Assembly (NCBI GenBank): GCA_946122785.1 | Contig: CAMGYJ010000010.1 | Coordinates: 45,715,134-45,779,133 of the forward strand | Length of the DNA: 64,000 bases | DNA from: Linum tenue | Lineage: Eukaryota > Streptophyta > Magnoliopsida > Malpighiales > Linaceae | Direction of reading: 5' to 3' | In this document: piece after piece, positions 33,630 to 45,102 of the stretch | How positions within the stretch are numbered: position 1 is the first letter of the stretch | Layout: each line of letters starts with the position of its first letter | Notes under the pieces: model-generated | What the model saw: only the letters and a program-made list of their open reading frames with translations | Told to the model about the DNA's origin: nothing | Databases searched by the model: none | Program-made: the position numbers and the translations under genes

Positions 33630-35395
33630 AGTTGTGAATGTATGAAAGGGTTTGTGATAGGTAGAAATGTATCCTTTTCTATGTGTTCATATATAGTCTA
33701 CGAAAAAAGTTCAAAGTTTTTAGAGTGTTGGAATGTGTCATTACATTTTAATTATATAGAGTACTACAGTGAACATCACATATCGTGGTTGAAGTCGATC
33801 ACGATACAGTGGGTTCGTGGTGATGCGGCCACTGAATCATCCACAATATGCGATGGATCTGTGATTCGGATAAGACCAAACAATATTCACGATTTTATCA
33901 ATCTAAACTAATCTTAGAGCAATGTTGTGATCAGTTGACTCTGCAAAGATGAACAAGATCCTTTACGTAATTTACTAAAAATGGAGGTATGTGTGTCGCC
34001 TTCTGTGATTTTTTTATTATTATTTGTGCTAATGGTGTTGAAAATGGGTGCTTCAATTGTACATTATTGTTCTCTTTGGATCAAGTCTGTATGGATTTAT
34101 TTTGGGTTTTTTTTTCTAAATGTCTCATATTATAGGTGAACAGTTATCAACAAGAGTCATTTCTCTTGTATTGACGATGTGAGACTTGGATTAAATAACA
34201 AATGGCATGACTGTGGATTTTATACGATTTCAAATCTATTATGTGTATAATATAGTATAAAAACCATTCTCTGAGCGAATAATGATTTGATATAGCAGTA
34301 TCATCTCTAATTTTCAACTTAGATATTGCATGTTTGAATCACATAGTGGCTTGCTCTTCCCTCGACGCTACCCTTTTAGTAGCAACTAACAACTAGCATC
34401 TACCTTCTCGAAAGGGTTATGGCTCTCTCTTTGTGAAGAACAAACATGTACATTACACGAATTGTTATTTTGCTTTTTGAGTAAAAAAAAATTACACACT
34501 AGGCTGTAAGTCAAATAACATTTGTGGAAACCAATTATCGTTTGATTGTCAATTACACTTTACATTTTGAGACCAAAAAAAAAAACAATTGTACTACTGT
34601 AAAGTGTACATTAATGATTAATGGCATAATATATTAGTGGTTTTACAGGACAATGACGAACCCATCATCCAAGGAGAATAACACCCTCCCAATGGTGGAA
34701 TGATTGAATTATGAATTATTATTTGGTAGAGTATATTAAGAGAAACATCTTTGCCCTGATTTTATATATATAGTTTAAAATGTTTTAAGAATACAAAAAT
34801 ATGTCATCGTTGTATGGAATCAACAAAAATAAAATTGTGATATGTATTTTTAACAATCGTCCACATTAAATAAAATTCAGATTACACTACTGCTGGAATC
34901 CAAGATAAACTTATGTAATTCTTTTTGTTTGAGCATATTAATTGGGACGTGGCTCACAATATAAACGAGAGTATATATAGTTCGAAATTTTTAAAAAACC
35001 TAAACAAACTTCTCAATTCAAATAAACAAAAACCACATTATGTTACTCATATTTACCAACACTTTGCACCATGTCTATCAATAAATTCTTATTAATTATC
35101 TTAATATTACGAAAGACAAACCACTCAATCAAATTCCCATCTAAAGGACACTAACACCATGCATTAATCAAATACAATCACAATCGATATAAAATCCAGC
35201 GTCTACCAAATCGTACCATACCGATGACCAGACCGACAAAAAAAAACCCGCCTACCGCGAATCCCAAATTGCGGTTTACAATCTCACCGCTACAAAACGA
35301 TTTTTACACACAAAAAACACCCTACTGCCAACTCGTCCGATACGATTTGAAAATAAAATTATTTCCTCCCCCCTAATCCATAACCCTAAAATCGA
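33630..35395. other. Intergenic between the two DUF26 genes
   Basis: The first part (about 33630-33880) is the promoter of the interrupted DUF26 gene. A minus-strand TATA (GACTATATAT near 33690-33700) and the block GAATCATCCAC.ATG.GCG recur upstream of the paralogue (36067-36090). The rest is AT-rich, with no gene or clear repeat recognised. Confidence 0.5.
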
Positions 35396-35875
35396 TTAGG
35401 CAGCACAAATGTCGTAATCACCAAACAGCAACGTACAAGTCATGTCCTTCTCGTTCACCCTCCCGCCGGCGAAGTACCGGCAGTTTGTCTCCAGGTAGAT
35501 CTTCGCCGCCACCAGGCACTCGTTGCAGTAGCTCGTCGACGGGTCGTTGTGGCACTCGGCCCGGGCCCACACGGTGGACGTCCCCACCGTCGTCCTGACG
35601 CACGTCAGCTGCTCCCGCCGGTGCCTCGGCGTCCAGTGGAGCTTCACGACGTCGGTGAGGATGTTGGCTCGAGCCCGGCCGAGGTCGCTGCGCGGGTCGA
35701 TCGCGGCGGAGCTGCAGAAGTGGTACGGGAATGAGAAGCCCCTCACGTTGGCCGGAAGAACTACTTTTTTGTTATGATGGTTGTCGTCGTCGGCGTCCGC
35801 GGCGGCGGACGTACCGACGATCGCGATAATGAAAATCACTGCGAGGAATCGTAGCGGTAGAGTACTGATCCACAT
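35396..35875 (-). CDS. Gnk2/DUF26 domain secreted protein (ginkbilobin-like), intact paralogue
   Basis: Single exon, 159 residues. Signal peptide about 1-27 (LRFLAVIFIIAIVGTSAAA), then an Asp/His-rich spacer and one DUF26 domain: FSFPYHFCSSAAIDPRSDLG, ILTDVVKLHWTPRHRREQLT, CVRTTVGTSTVWARAECHND, the C-x2-C pair in YCNECLVAAKIYLETNC, and LLFGDYDICAA at the end. The single-domain secreted form matches ginkbilobin-2-like proteins rather than CRK kinases or PDLPs. Relatives are antifungal or mannose-binding; for this protein that is inference. A TATA box is at about 35974-35980 (minus strand). The coding sequence is markedly GC-rich against AT-rich flanks, unlike its interrupted sister. It is probably the only working copy of the pair. 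Confidence 0.9.
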   Translation of the reverse strand: MWISTLPLRFLAVIFIIAIVGTSAAADADDDNHHNKKVVLPANVRGFSFPYHFCSSAAIDPRSDLGRARANILTDVVKLHWTPRHRREQLTCVRTTVGTSTVWARAECHNDPSTSYCNECLVAAKIYLETNCRYFAGGRVNEKDMTCTLLFGDYDICAA

Positions 35876-35989
35876 TTTTTTTCTTCTTCGAATCGTTAAT
35901 GTTGTGCGTGCGCGCAGGAAAACTGTGACGAATTCGGAGATTTCGTTTTTCTTGGAATTCGTCTGGGTAATACTTATATAGACTCTGTA

Positions 35990-37250
35990 ATTAACAAACC
36001 TGTTGCGCGTGTATCGGTGGATGAATTCGATCGCGCTATATTCAACAATGTTTGTTATGGTCGTACTGAATCATCCACGATGTGCGCGCGCGACGGATCT
36101 ATTTTTTGGGCTGGATAGTTGGATCTGAATGACTAGACTATAACAAACCTTCAAATGTTATTTTTTGTAACATGTTAGACTAACTAACGTTGATTAAAAA
36201 TAAACACCCATATATATTATTATTTTCGTGGTTTTGATTAGTATGACACTAATGCATTGAGAAAATCTCCCATTAGGTTAGTATATATTTATATTATTAT
36301 GGCTCAAAAGTCAAAAGCCATTGTACGTTATTGTTAATGACAAAGAGATGCAAAGTCAAAGGAAAAGCTGCACATGGTCCATTCAACATAAATAATGCAA
36401 GAAATAAAAGATGGTTGGCACTTGGCAGTACTTTCGTGGTCACATTATTAACATTAATGCCAAATAAATTTCTGAAAACCATCGATCGGTCTTTTCGTGG
36501 TCACATTAACACTTGTATATTTATAGTTTGTTTTGGATTTGAATTTTTTCCGAAGCTGTGACGTGATCTTTAGGTTCAAGATCAGTAATATTATCGTTAC
36601 ATCAAGTTCGTGATCGCAACATGTCATGCAATTTCATATTTTAATGGAAAATTTTCGGTTTGCCAAAGTGTAAAATCTGATGTTAAATTTCTTTGTAATA
36701 CGAGAGTGACGAAATTCTGAGTTGGCAATACGGATGTGCGGTTAGTGTACGTGGGAAGAACTCAAATACCAAAATATTGTAACATTATTATAGATATCAT
36801 GTCATAAACCAATTGGTATTTAATAATTCGAGTTGTTAGGAGAGTCGTTCATGTATGGATTTAACCATTATCTTATATGCCCCTTTGAACGAAAGTCACC
36901 TCGCATGGGATTGAAGTTCAAAGAAGCGCTCCCTCCACCGATAACATATTGTAATTAAACTACTAGTCCTATAATAACTAGAGCTAGCTGGCTGTTGGGA
37001 GAAGTCCATGTATAGATCTTAACAACTTCTTTGCATAACCCCCTCGGAAAAAAAGCCAACTTCATAACCTTTGAAATTTGCACATGTCTGCCATACTATA
37101 TGCTTTAAGACTTTGAACAAGTAACCTCAGGATCAAACGAGCTCTGACACCATATTATTACCTATAAACCAACGAATCTCAATAACACAAATTGTGGAAG
37201 ATAACCATGTATGCATCTCAACCGCTTACTTCCACGACTACGGTAAGGGT
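35990..37250. other. Intergenic with degenerate dispersed repeats
   Basis: No gene. Three degenerate, similar segments (about 36833-36905, 36995-37065, 37185-37245) share GTTAGGAGAGTC..CATGTAT.GAT.T.AACC and ATCTTATATGCCCC. Near 37135 the minus strand reads TATGGTGTCAGAGCTC, like a decayed tRNA-Met primer-binding site. Together these look like remains of a small LTR/TRIM-type element; a related segment is at about 54907-54975. Confidence 0.4.
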
Positions 37251-37421
37251 GGAGGTTCGATTACCAGTTTCCGGTTAACCGGTCGGTTAACCAATAATCG
37301 TCCGGTTATCCACTAACCGGTAACCGATATAACCGAAATTCAGTCGGTTGTCGGAAGCTGTACAAAATGGGTTTGGGCCTGGAAAAGGTGCGGTTAACCC
37401 ATAACCGAAATAACCAAAGCC
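37251..37421. mobile_element. Relic of a hAT-like non-autonomous element in the CYP87 promoter
   Basis: Rich in GGTTAACCGG, CGGTTAACC, AACCGGTAACCG and AACCGAAATAACC motifs in both orientations, typical of degenerate hAT MITE ends. No clean target duplication could be defined. It ends directly at the CYP87 TATA box. Confidence 0.45.
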
Positions 37422-37427
37422 TATTAC

Positions 37428-37437
37428 TATATATAAA
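37428..37437 (+). promoter_or_regulatory. TATA box of the CYP87-like gene
   Basis: TATATATAAA, about 50 bp upstream of the ATG at 37488, so the 5' leader would be only about 20-30 nt. Inferred from position. Confidence 0.6.
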
Positions 37438-37487
37438 GGAGCTCCACAAATGGTGAACGGTAAAAAAAAAAAAAAAGCTTCCCAACT

Positions 37488-40440
37488 ATGGTGACGATGC
37501 TGGTCACAGTTGCATGGCTACTTCTCCCACCGCTGCTTCTCGCCGCCATATCCTACCGACGACGACCAACGACATCCCGCCGCCGCCGTCTCCCTCCGGG
37601 ATCCTCCGGCTTCCCGATCATCGGAGAAACCCTCCACCTGTTCCTCCCCTCAACAGACTTCGACCTCATCCCGTTCCTCAAGTCCCGGCTCCGACGGTAC
37701 GGACCGGTATTCACGACGAATCTCTTCGGGAAGCAGATCGCGGTGTCGGCCGACTCCGAGCTCAACCACTTCCTCCTCCACCGCGACCAACCGCTGATCG
37801 AGACGTGGCACACCGACACGTCGGCCGGGCTGTTCGGTGACGTGGACATCAACCTCGCCTCCGTGCACAAGTACGTGAGGTTCGCTACGCTGAGGAGCTT
37901 CGGCGTGCAGGAGCTCAGGGAAAGGCGGCTGCCGGAGATGGAGCGGCGGGTGCACGTGGCGCTGCGGGATTGGTCAGAGCGGGGTAGCGTGGAGGTCAAG
38001 TATGCCACTGCCACGGTAATGAAGAAAATAAATATTTCTAATGTTTTTTTTTTTCTTCCTTCTTCGCATATTTAAACTCGCCCTATTATACTACGAGTAT
38101 GGGTATCTAGATACTCTGTCCTGATCTGTCCCATTGTTGTTCATAATTTCGTGAAATTAATTGTAAAAAAAAATTGCTAGGTGAATTTTCTTTTCTCATA
38201 TGGTGTTATAACTTACAATAAATTAAAGCTCACTCATTGCAAGTTTTTTCTTTTATCGTTTATTATAAAGAAATAGAATGTCAATTTCGATGACTCGGGC
38301 TATATGTCAAAATAAAATGTTGTAATAACAAACTCCTTGTGATTATCACCATGGTTAAGTCAACGATAACCACATAGATGAATAGATATAAAAAAATATA
38401 GATCTAAAGGATCTATATTTCAATATGGTTTTGTTTATACAATTGAATTTCAATTTCAATCTTTTATTAATATTTCTAATTTCTGACGGCCGAATTTTGG
38501 TGATCGGATTCAGGCTATACGAAGAACTGATTTGGTCACAAGTCAACGGGGCAGCACCACAACAATATTTTTACTCAAATACTCATTAAATCTAATTAAA
38601 CTTAGATTGAGTACCCTTAATTCAAGATATAGATAACGTTCTTCTTATCAATTACACACGGTGCTTTCTAGATTTACCCTAAGTATACGCGATAAATCGT
38701 ATCCTTTTATTATAAATGATTTTATTAATGCATGTAATATATATCTAACGTACTAATTATACTTGTAGATGGTGCTTAATTACGGGGCAAAGCTGGTGTT
38801 TGGTTACGATCCACAACATTATTCCAAGAAGAAGCTTGTCGATCTCTACTCTTCCATAACAAAATCTCTAATCTCCATCCCCTTGAAGATTCCCGGCACC
38901 ACTCACTACAAATGTTTGAAGGTAAAATTAATTAAGTTTACTTATCGCGATCTTATACGATTCTCTAACAAATCGCTTTCCTTCGATCACTCCGTCGATA
39001 AAAAATACGTACACAGGAGAAGGAGAAAGCAGTGAAATTGATCAGGAAAGAATTCAGAAAGAGGCAGGCTTCATTTTTTTCGACGAAGGAACGATCTAAA
39101 GGAGATGATTTGCTTGACCATGCAATCAGAGAGCTAAACGATGGAGAGAAACCATACTCTTTGTCTTTGACAGAAGATTTCATAGTCAACTTCATCTTTG
39201 CACTTAATTTTGTGAGCCATGACACCATTGCCAACATAATGACCTTGGCGGTCAAGTTGATTGAAGATCACCCTTTGGTGTTGGAAGAGCTAGTGGTAAG
39301 TAATTAATTACCTATCTCTCTCTCTTTTTTTTTTTGGACCTTTTGGGACCGTTATTTTTTATGTATCAATCAGTCATTTTGTTTCGTTTCGGTTGAAAGG
39401 CTGAGCATGAGGCGATTTTGAAGGCAAGAGAGAGCAGTAGTGTGGGGATCTCGTGGGATGAATACAAGTCCATGACTTTCACCCTTCAGGTAATTAATTT
39501 TCGGTGTTTCGCGTCTATTTCGTCTGTTAGGTGTTCGAATCGCGTCAGGAAATTTCTCTCGCCTAGCTAGTAGATTAATTTGATCGTCTATTCTGTACAA
39601 AATCATAATGAAAATTTTTAAACAGGTTATAAACGAAACGCTCAGGCTGGGAAATTTGGGGCCAGGAATCTTGAGGAGAGCAGTCCAAGATATCCACACT
39701 AATAATGGTATGTACATATACATGTACCACTTCTATAGCTCACATATGAGCTATCATCAATTAATTTAACCACGCCGCGGACATATTCGTGATGGAAGTG
39801 CGTGTGGTTCAATTACATCAATCGACGCGTTCAAGTTCTGACGATTCCCAACAAAAAAAAAACTTACTTCTCATCAGTAATCACATTTTTATTTACAATA
39901 ATATCTTGATTGTGCAGGATACACGATCCCGGAAGGTTGCGGAATCCTGATTGCTATCAGTGCTATGCATTTGAATCCCGACACTTACAAGGATCCTCTT
40001 ACCTTCAACCCCTGGCGTTGGAGTGTGAGTTCGTCGTCGTTACGTATATATATCACTCGATTGTATCGATTAAATCGCTTATCAATCATATAATAATAAT
40101 AATATCGCGATTTCGTTTATCACGATAAATGTATATATTTATGATTTTTTTTTAACCTTTTAACCTATACTTTAAAAAAAATTACTTCTTGCAGAGGGTG
40201 AGTCCAAGTGATAGAATGTACAAGGATTTGATGCCGTTTGGATGGGGAATGAAACAATGCGCAGGATCCGAATATGCACGACTGTTCGTGGCCACATTTC
40301 TACACGTTCTCGTCACCAAATACACTTGGAAGAGGATCAAGGGAGGAAATTTGCGTAGAAACCCACTTCTGATCTTCGACCAAGGCTTACATGTCAAGTT
40401 TAATGAGAAAGAAATAACTCAACAGCCTCCTTCAAATTGA
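37488..40440 (+). CDS. Cytochrome P450, CYP87 family-like
   Basis: Seven exons: 37488-38015, 38769-38921, 39017-39295, 39400-39489, 39626-39707, 39918-40024, 40195-40440; 494 residues with consistent phases. The N-terminal membrane anchor (LVTVAWLLLPPLLLAAI) is followed by an Arg/Pro hinge (RRRRLPPGSSGFPIIGETL). The K-helix ExxR is in VINETLRLG, the PERF-like region is FNPWRWS, and the haem loop is PFGWGMKQCAGSEYAR with Cys435. The I-helix reads NFVSHDTIAN: the acid and Thr of the oxygen-activation motif are kept, but the usual Ala/Gly-Gly positions are not typical. The family is recognised from LTKYxWKxIKGG-like C-terminal wording and length. Known CYP87s oxidise triterpenoids or sterols (CYP87D in mogroside and maslinic acid synthesis, CYP87A in cardenolides). 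The substrate here is unknown. ER-bound and needs a P450 reductase. Confidence 0.88.
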
Positions 40441-40773
40441 CGAGGGTCCTGCATCGTCAAATTTTTCAATAAGATACGAGCGACGAGCAATAGTAGTGGC
40501 CTTAGCGATCAAGAGATCAATAAACTGTTCCTCGTATTACAAATATAGTGGACATGTATTTCAATATATATACTTTTGTTCGATCATGAAAAATAGGATT
40601 TGCAGCAACGTGAATGGAGAGAATCTGAGACTTGACTCTTGCCGCATTGTACCAGAGTAGACGCTTGTCGCTTTTACTATCACCATCGTATAATAATAAT
40701 AATAAAAAAAGTAAAAATGTGAATGGAACTCTGAGACATATATATTTCTGTAGACATCTCACGAGTTATACCC
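40441..40773. other. Intergenic, CYP87 3' flank
   Basis: 3' UTR and AT-rich flank up to the target-site duplication TACCC (40769-40773) of the next retrotransposon. Nothing else seen. Confidence 0.5.
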
Positions 40774-41010
40774 TGTTGATATGACTTGAATCGGACTATC
40801 AGCCGCTACGACTGGTAATCGGGGGTCTCGCTGTAATCTGTAATCTCCTTTGATATAGTGAAATCGGCTCTCTCTCGCCCGTGGACGTAGCTAACACACA
40901 TCGTGTTAGTGAACCACGTAAATCGTGTGTCGTGTTTTCGATTCTCGCTTTCGTATTCTTGCTTTGTCGATCCCGGCGATTTCCCGATCCGTAGCAGCGC
41001 GTTTATAACA
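40774..41010 (+). repeat. 5' LTR, shortened (TATA region missing)
   Basis: 237 bp, TGTTGATATGACTTG... to ...GCGTTTATAACA. Compared with 45284-45604 it lacks a net 84 bp after CTGGTAATCGGG. That includes the TATAAATA of the other LTR (45403-45410), so it probably has no working promoter. Confidence 0.9.
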
Positions 41011-41012
41011 AG

Positions 41013-41025
41013 TGGTATCAGAGCC
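41013..41025 (+). other. Primer-binding site of the defective copia element
   Basis: TGGTATCAGAGCC, 2 nt after the 5' LTR, matching the initiator tRNA-Met 3' end. Confidence 0.9.
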
Positions 41026-41063
41026 GCGGCTGGAAATCAGGCTAGGGTTTTCGATTCAGAAGA

Positions 41064-44000
41064 ATGACGTCGGTGAACATGAAGATCGAAAAGTTCACGG
41101 GGAAGAACAGCTTCGCTATATGGCAGATCAAGATGCAGGCTTTATTAAAACAGCAAGGGCTGTGGGGGCCGCTGTCTGCGAAACAGAAGAAGGCAGCGGT
41201 CGATGACGATGAGTGGAATACCCTGGAGGAGAAGGCCCACTCGACCATCATGCTATCGTTGTCTGATGACGTCATCATTGAAGTCGCTGCTGAGAAGACT
41301 GCCGCGGGCTTGTGGTTGAAACTGGAGAGTCTGTATATGACGAAGTCTCTAACCAACAAGCTGCATCTCAAGCAACGGTTGTTCAGTTTGAGGATGCAAG
41401 AAGGTACGCCTTTGAGGGAACATCTCGAACAACTTAACTCTATTTTGCTGGATCTGCGTAATATAGATGTTCAAGTTGATGACGAGGATGCTGCCCTAAT
41501 CCTGCTGGTTTCTTTGCCGAGTTCATATGAGAATTTCGTTGATTCTTTTATTGCTGGTAAAGAAAGCGTGTCGTTGGAGGATGTCAGGTCTGCTCTTCAT
41601 ACGAGAGAGATCAGGCATAAGGCGTCCGGATCTGGTACAGGTGGTGAGGCATCGGGTTTGGCTGTTACAGGTGGAAAGGGAAAGAAGAAATCTGGTAAAG
41701 GGAATTCGAGCAAGAATTCCAAGGGTCCCGGTCCACAGCCAGGTGATGCTTGTCACAACTGTAAGGAAGTGGGGCATTGGAAGTACAACTGTCCCAAGAG
41801 AAGAGGGCAACAGAAGAAACAAGGTTCAGTTGCCGTGGCAGAAGTGGACAACAATTCTGAAGACGATCTTGCCTTGGCTGTAGATGAGAAGGCACATCGT
41901 GGTGATGTGTGGTTTCTGGATACTGCAGCCTCATACCATATGTCTCCGAACAGGGATTGCTTCACAACTTACGAGCAGATAGATGGTGGTAACGTGGTCA
42001 TGGCTAATGGAGTTGTCTGCAAGGTTGTTGGAATCGGGTCCATAAAGGTTCAGACACATGATGGTTCGTTCTGTACCGTGAATGATGTCAGGCATGTTCC
42101 ACGAATGACAAAGAACCTGATCTCCTTGAGTCTACTCGACAGCAAGGGTTTCAGCTTCAAAGGAAAAGGTGGAGTTGTGTATGTCTGCAAAGGTTCAAGG
42201 AAGGTGCTGAAGGGCGTGAAGCGTGGGACCTTGTATGCATTACAAGGGTCTGTGTTGTCTGGTTCTGCTGCAGTTGCATCGTCTCAGGTTCAACAGGAAG
42301 ATATGACCACTCTCTGGCACATGAGATTGGGGCATATGAGTGAACGGGGGATGCAAGTCCTATCGAAGAGGGATCTTCTTTGCGGACACAAGGTGCAGAA
42401 TTTGGAATTCTGTGAGCATTGTGTATTTGGGAAGCTACATCGCAGCAAGTTTCCCAAGAAGGGTATCCACCGGACGAAGGGGATACTGGATTACCTCCAC
42501 TCCGACTGTTGGGGTCCTTCACGAGTTGAATCCATTGGAGGCAGCAGGTATTTTCTGTCTATTATTGATGATTATTCGAGATTTACTTGGATTTTCATGA
42601 TGAAGCAGAAAAGTGAGGCTTTCACGAAGTTCAAGCAGTGGAAGACATTGGTGGAGAATCAGACCGGGAAGAAGATCAAGAAGCTGCGAACGGACAATGG
42701 TCTGGAGTTCTGCAGTTCTGAGTTCAACGAATTCTGCAAGGATGAAGGGATTCCCCGTCATCGGACTGTTAGAGATACACCCCAGCAGAATGGCGTTGCA
42801 GAAAGGATGAACCAGACATTGTTGGAGAGAGCACGGTGCATTCTCTCTAATGCTGGACTAGAGAGAAGATTCTGGGCAGAAGCAGTGAACATGGCGTGCT
42901 TCCTGATCAACCGTGGACCTCACACAGGTATCGAGTGTAAGACTTCTTATGAGGTGTGGTATGGTAAGCCTGTTGATTACTCTTCACTGAAAGTTTTTGG
43001 GTGTCCTGTTTATTATCATGTGGATGAGGGTAAACTGAACCCAAGGGCAAAGAAGGGTGTATTTGTGGGTTACGGAGATGGAGTTAAGGGATTTCGAGTC
43101 TAGTCACCTTCTGAGCATCGAGTTATACTTAGTAGAAATGTGATATTTGATGAGAAGTCTATGTTTAACCCCATGTTGAAGGTTACTGTTGTTGAAGATA
43201 GCAGGAATGTTGATAAACAGGTGGAGCTGCAAACTCTCAATGAGAGTGAGTTTGAGCACCAAGGTGGAGAAGATCAACATGATGAGGATGTCTCTGCAGA
43301 GCCAGAAACTTCAGAGTCCAGTGCACGAGCTAAACAGTCTATTGCTTCCGGTAGACCGAAGAGAGCGACTGCAGGAGTACCTCCACAGAGGTATGGCTTC
43401 GAGGACATGGTGGCGTATTCATTTCAGGTTGCTGAGGAAGTGGATGCAGGAGAGCCACAGTCCTATAGAGAAGCGGTTTCGGGTGGTGAAGCTGATCAGT
43501 GGCTTGCCGCAATGGGAGATGAGATGGAATCCCATGACAGGAATCAGACTTGGGAGCTAGTCAAACGACCACAGGGAAGGAAGATTGTTACAAACAAGTG
43601 GATCTACAAGAAGAAGGAAGGAATCACTTCTAAAGAGGGCATGAAATTTAAAGCTCGGGTGGTTGCACGAGGCTTCTCGCAGAGGGAAGGAGTTGACTAC
43701 AATGAGAATTTCTCACCAGTGGTCAGACATACTTCGATTAGAGTGCTACTAGCAATAGTGGCACATTATGACTTGGAGCTCGAGCAGCTAGACGTGAAGA
43801 CAGCTTTCCTACATGGAGAGTTGGAGGAAGAAATTTACATGACTCAGCCAGAAGGATTCGAGGTTCCCGGAAAAGAAGACTATGTTTGTAAGCTGAAGAA
43901 GTCCTTGTATGGACTTAAGCAATCTCCGAGGCAGTGGTACAAGAGATTTGACAGTTACATGCTTGAGCTGGGCTACAATAGAAGTCCATATGATTGTTGT

Positions 44001-45008
44001 GTATATCACAACAAGGCAGAGGATGGTTCGATGATATATCTAGTTTTGTATGTGGATGATATGCTCATAGCTGCGAGGTCAAAGTCTGATATCCAGAAGT
44101 TAAAGGGGCTTCTCAGTGCTGAGTTTGAGATGAAGGATTTGGGAGCTGCTCAGAAGATCTTGGGTATGGAGATTTACAGGGACAGGTCGAAGAAGAAGCT
44201 TTTCTTGTCACAGAAGAGCTACATATAGAAGATATTGTCGAGGTTTGGCATGTCTTCAGCAAAGCCCTTAAATACTCCTAGTGCTTCAAATGTTCATCTA
44301 TCCTCAGCTTATGCACCGCAGTCAGAGGCTGAGAAGGAGTACATGTCGAGAGTCCCATATGCTAGTGCAGTAGGTAGCTTGATGTACGCTATGGTATGCA
44401 CTAGACCTGATCTTGCACATGCTGTTAGTGTTGTCAACAGGTTTATGATACAACCTGGGAAGGAGCATTGGCAGGCTGTGAAGAGGATCTTTCGGTACCT
44501 TAAGGGTACACCTGATGTGGGGATTAGCTTCGGAAGTGATACAGAGTGCTTGGTGTCTGGGTATTCTGACTCGGACTATGCTGGAGATGTTGACACGAGG
44601 AGATCGATGACCGGTTATGTATTCACTCTTGGGAGTTCTGTAGTGAGCTGGAAGGCAACTCTGCAGTCGGCAGTGACTTTGTCTACTACCGAGGCAGAGT
44701 ATATGGCGTTGACAGAAGCTGCTAAGGAGGGAATATGGTTGAAGGGACTGGTTGGTGATCTGGGTCTACATCATGATCAGGCAGTGGTGTATTGCGACAG
44801 TTTGAGTGCAATATGCTTGGCCAAGGATCAAGTCCACCATGAGAGGACTAAGCACATCGATGTGAGGTATCATTTCTTGAGGACAGAGAAGAGGATTAAG
44901 GTGAAGAAGGTTGGCACCGCGGATAATCCTGCTGATATGTTCACGAAGCCGGTTCCACATGGCAAGTTCCAACACTGCTTGGACTTGCTGAATGTCTTGA
45001 GTGGGTGA
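41064..45008 (+). pseudogene. Gag-pol of the defective copia element, two in-frame TAG codons
   Basis: One frame of 1,315 codons including stop, broken by TAG at 43101-43103 and TAG at 44226-44228; no frameshift. Domains: Gag UBN2-type (KFTGKNSFAIWQIKMQALLK); CCHC knuckle CHNCKEVGHWKYNC (about 230); protease WFLDTAASYHM (about 285), where DTAA replaces the usual DSGA/C; pre-integrase WHMRLGHMS (about 418); integrase D in LHSDCWGP, D in RTDNGLEF and E in NGVAERMNQT; reverse transcriptase with YVDDMLIA (about 996); RNase [19 protein letters not shown] (about 1,167) and STTEAEYMA. The first stop lies at the integrase/RT linker, the second late in RT. The rest of the frame is open, so decay is recent. 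Confidence 0.93.
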
Positions 45009-45102
45009 CTCCGCCCTACGGGGCATTGATGGCGGGAGAGAGAGAAGGAGCAGAGTACATCAGAGATTTCAGAGGAAGAGGATTCAAGTCAAGGTGGAGA
45101 TT

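Noticed and set aside
36300..36560. Small ORFs on both strands near 36.3-36.6 kb
   Set aside because: The frames overlap antisense to each other and contain no recognisable motif.
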